From assembly GCA_003641465.1 (NCBI GenBank), contig QNAJ01000075.1:1-7072 (forward strand): a stretch of 7,072 nt of DNA. Reading direction: 5' to 3'. The number at the start of each line of letters is the position of its first letter. Positions within the stretch are counted from its first letter, which is position 1. The notes beneath the pieces are model-generated. The model was not told where the DNA came from, made no database searches, and worked only from the letters and a program-made list of their open reading frames with translations. This DNA comes from Verrucomicrobiota bacterium. GTDB lineage: Bacteria > Verrucomicrobiota > Kiritimatiellia > B70-G9. Shown here piece after piece: positions 6,480 to 7,072 of the stretch. The translations under genes were made by a program, and so were the position numbers.

Positions 6480-7072
6480 TCTTACTGACCACGGTCATGT
6501 CTTCCACACTACGGGCGGAATAGGGTGCGGTCAGATGAAGACCGTAACGGCGAAGCAGCCAGAGTTCCGGAATAATTTCTGCTACTATTTCTCCGTCGTC
6601 AAATACTCGGACTATTGATGTTTCGGACACGACTACCGCCACAGCATCGGTAGTCCGGGTGATTGAAGCCGCGGCCATGTGTCGACTACCCAATCCCATC
6701 GGCAGCCGGACTCCCTCTGATGGAGCACTTATGTACCGGCAGGCGGAGAGTACCACGCCCGAGTCAGACACTACAAAGGCACCATCGAGCTGTGCAAGTT
6801 CCTTCACGGTCTCCCGCATGTTGGGATCACTGATATGCTTGACATCATCAGGATGATTCCACAAAGGATCCAAAATAAGACACGTGGAACGCTTCAGGGT
6901 CTCTTTCTCGTCCGAAACAACGAACAGGGTACCCACCTTGCGCCCTTCTCTTCCCTCACGCGCAAGTTCGACTGCCAGAAGTAATACCTGCTCCAAAGTG
7001 TCGGGGTTGACACCCCGTCTCCCGGTGCAGATCTCTCGGAAAGAATCGGCCCCTGACTCTTTCCGAGAGATC
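6472..7072 (-). CDS. Diadenylate cyclase (DisA_N/DAC domain, DacZ-like), 5' end missing
   Basis: This enzyme class condenses two ATP into cyclic di-AMP. The frame is open at the right edge (199 codons plus stop), so the N-terminus is missing. The TTG at 6996 is not the start, because conserved-looking sequence (GRRGVNPDT, running into LEQVLLLAVELAREGREGR) continues upstream of it. Motifs are LFVVSD near 49-53, DGAFVVSDSGVVLSA at 96-110 (the DGA motif binding the adenosine) and GLGSRHMAAASIT at 126-138. The last stands for the phosphate-binding RHR motif, but with Met in the third place. The remaining segment ends in a short tail after LRRYGLHL. The layout of an unknown N-terminal part followed by a C-terminal cyclase domain resembles archaeal-type DacZ rather than DisA or CdaA. 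The stop overlaps the folE start. The first 14 or so codons lie in an inverted repeat at the window end and may be unreliable. Confidence 0.85.
   Translation of the reverse strand, partial: ISRKESGADSFREICTGRRGVNPDTLEQVLLLAVELAREGREGRKVGTLFVVSDEKETLKRSTCLILDPLWNHPDDVKHISDPNMRETVKELAQLDGAFVVSDSGVVLSACRYISAPSEGVRLPMGLGSRHMAAASITRTTDAVAVVVSETSIVRVFDDGEIVAEIIPELWLLRRYGLHLTAPYSARSVEDMTVVSKNE
7030..7072. repeat. Perfect 15-bp inverted repeat flush with the window end
   Basis: The arm GATCTCTCGGAAAGA (7030-7044) is the exact reverse complement of 7058-7072, with a 13-base spacer that could itself pair in part (T7046-A7056, C7047-G7055, G7049-C7053). It lies within the coding frame of the diadenylate cyclase and ends exactly at the last base. 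It may be a genuine stem or a fold-back artefact of assembly. Confidence 0.9.

Noticed and set aside
6030..6488. 152-codon plus-strand frame opposite folE
   Set aside because: It is antisense to a complete, motif-verified FolE with no similarity of its own.
6994..6996. TTG start for the diadenylate cyclase
   Set aside because: The frame continues without a stop to the window end, and sequence just upstream (GRRGVNPDT) fits the family, so the gene is truncated by the edge.

Overview
The window looks like a gene-dense fragment of a bacterial chromosome, moderately GC-rich, with short gaps and several overlapping start/stop codons. It holds seven protein genes. Two run off the ends: a polymer-forming (bactofilin-like) membrane protein on the left and a diadenylate cyclase on the right. 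I see no rRNA, tRNA, CRISPR array, insertion sequence or phage gene. A DacZ/DisA_N-type cyclase, a PATAN (DUF4388) protein, a tandem NfeD pair and a FolM-type reductase together would suit a Desulfuromonadota/Geobacter-like or related Gram-negative bacterium. That placement is inference from gene content only.

Layout. Positions 1-2891 (minus strand) form a tight membrane-protein operon, transcribed right to left: a long NfeD with a periplasmic ClpP-class serine protease domain, a short NfeD (membrane helices plus OB-fold), then a secreted or membrane-anchored beta-helix protein with bactofilin-like repeats. Consecutive genes overlap by 8 and 4 bases. A 24-base gap separates this operon from a divergent plus-strand pair (2916-4014): a FolM/PTR1-type short-chain reductase overlapping folB (dihydroneopterin aldolase) by 17 bases. 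A 79-base convergent gap follows. Then comes a second minus-strand operon (4094-7072), transcribed right to left: diadenylate cyclase (5' end missing), folE (GTP cyclohydrolase I, 8-base overlap) and a two-membrane-segment protein ending in a PATAN domain.

How the genes may work together. FolE makes 7,8-dihydroneopterin triphosphate from GTP. FolB cleaves dihydroneopterin toward 6-hydroxymethyl-dihydropterin. The FolM-like enzyme probably reduces a dihydropterin or dihydrofolate to the tetrahydro form. Three reduced-pterin genes are therefore clustered but split over two opposing transcripts. The folE transcript also carries a second-messenger (c-di-AMP) synthase and a putative transmembrane PATAN signalling protein, which is the least explained part of the window. 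The NfeD operon is probably a membrane-quality-control or membrane-domain module in which the usual slipin partner is not seen and a bactofilin-like scaffold lies downstream.

The last 43 bases contain a perfect 15-bp inverted repeat flush with the right end. This may be an assembly fold-back rather than genuine sequence.
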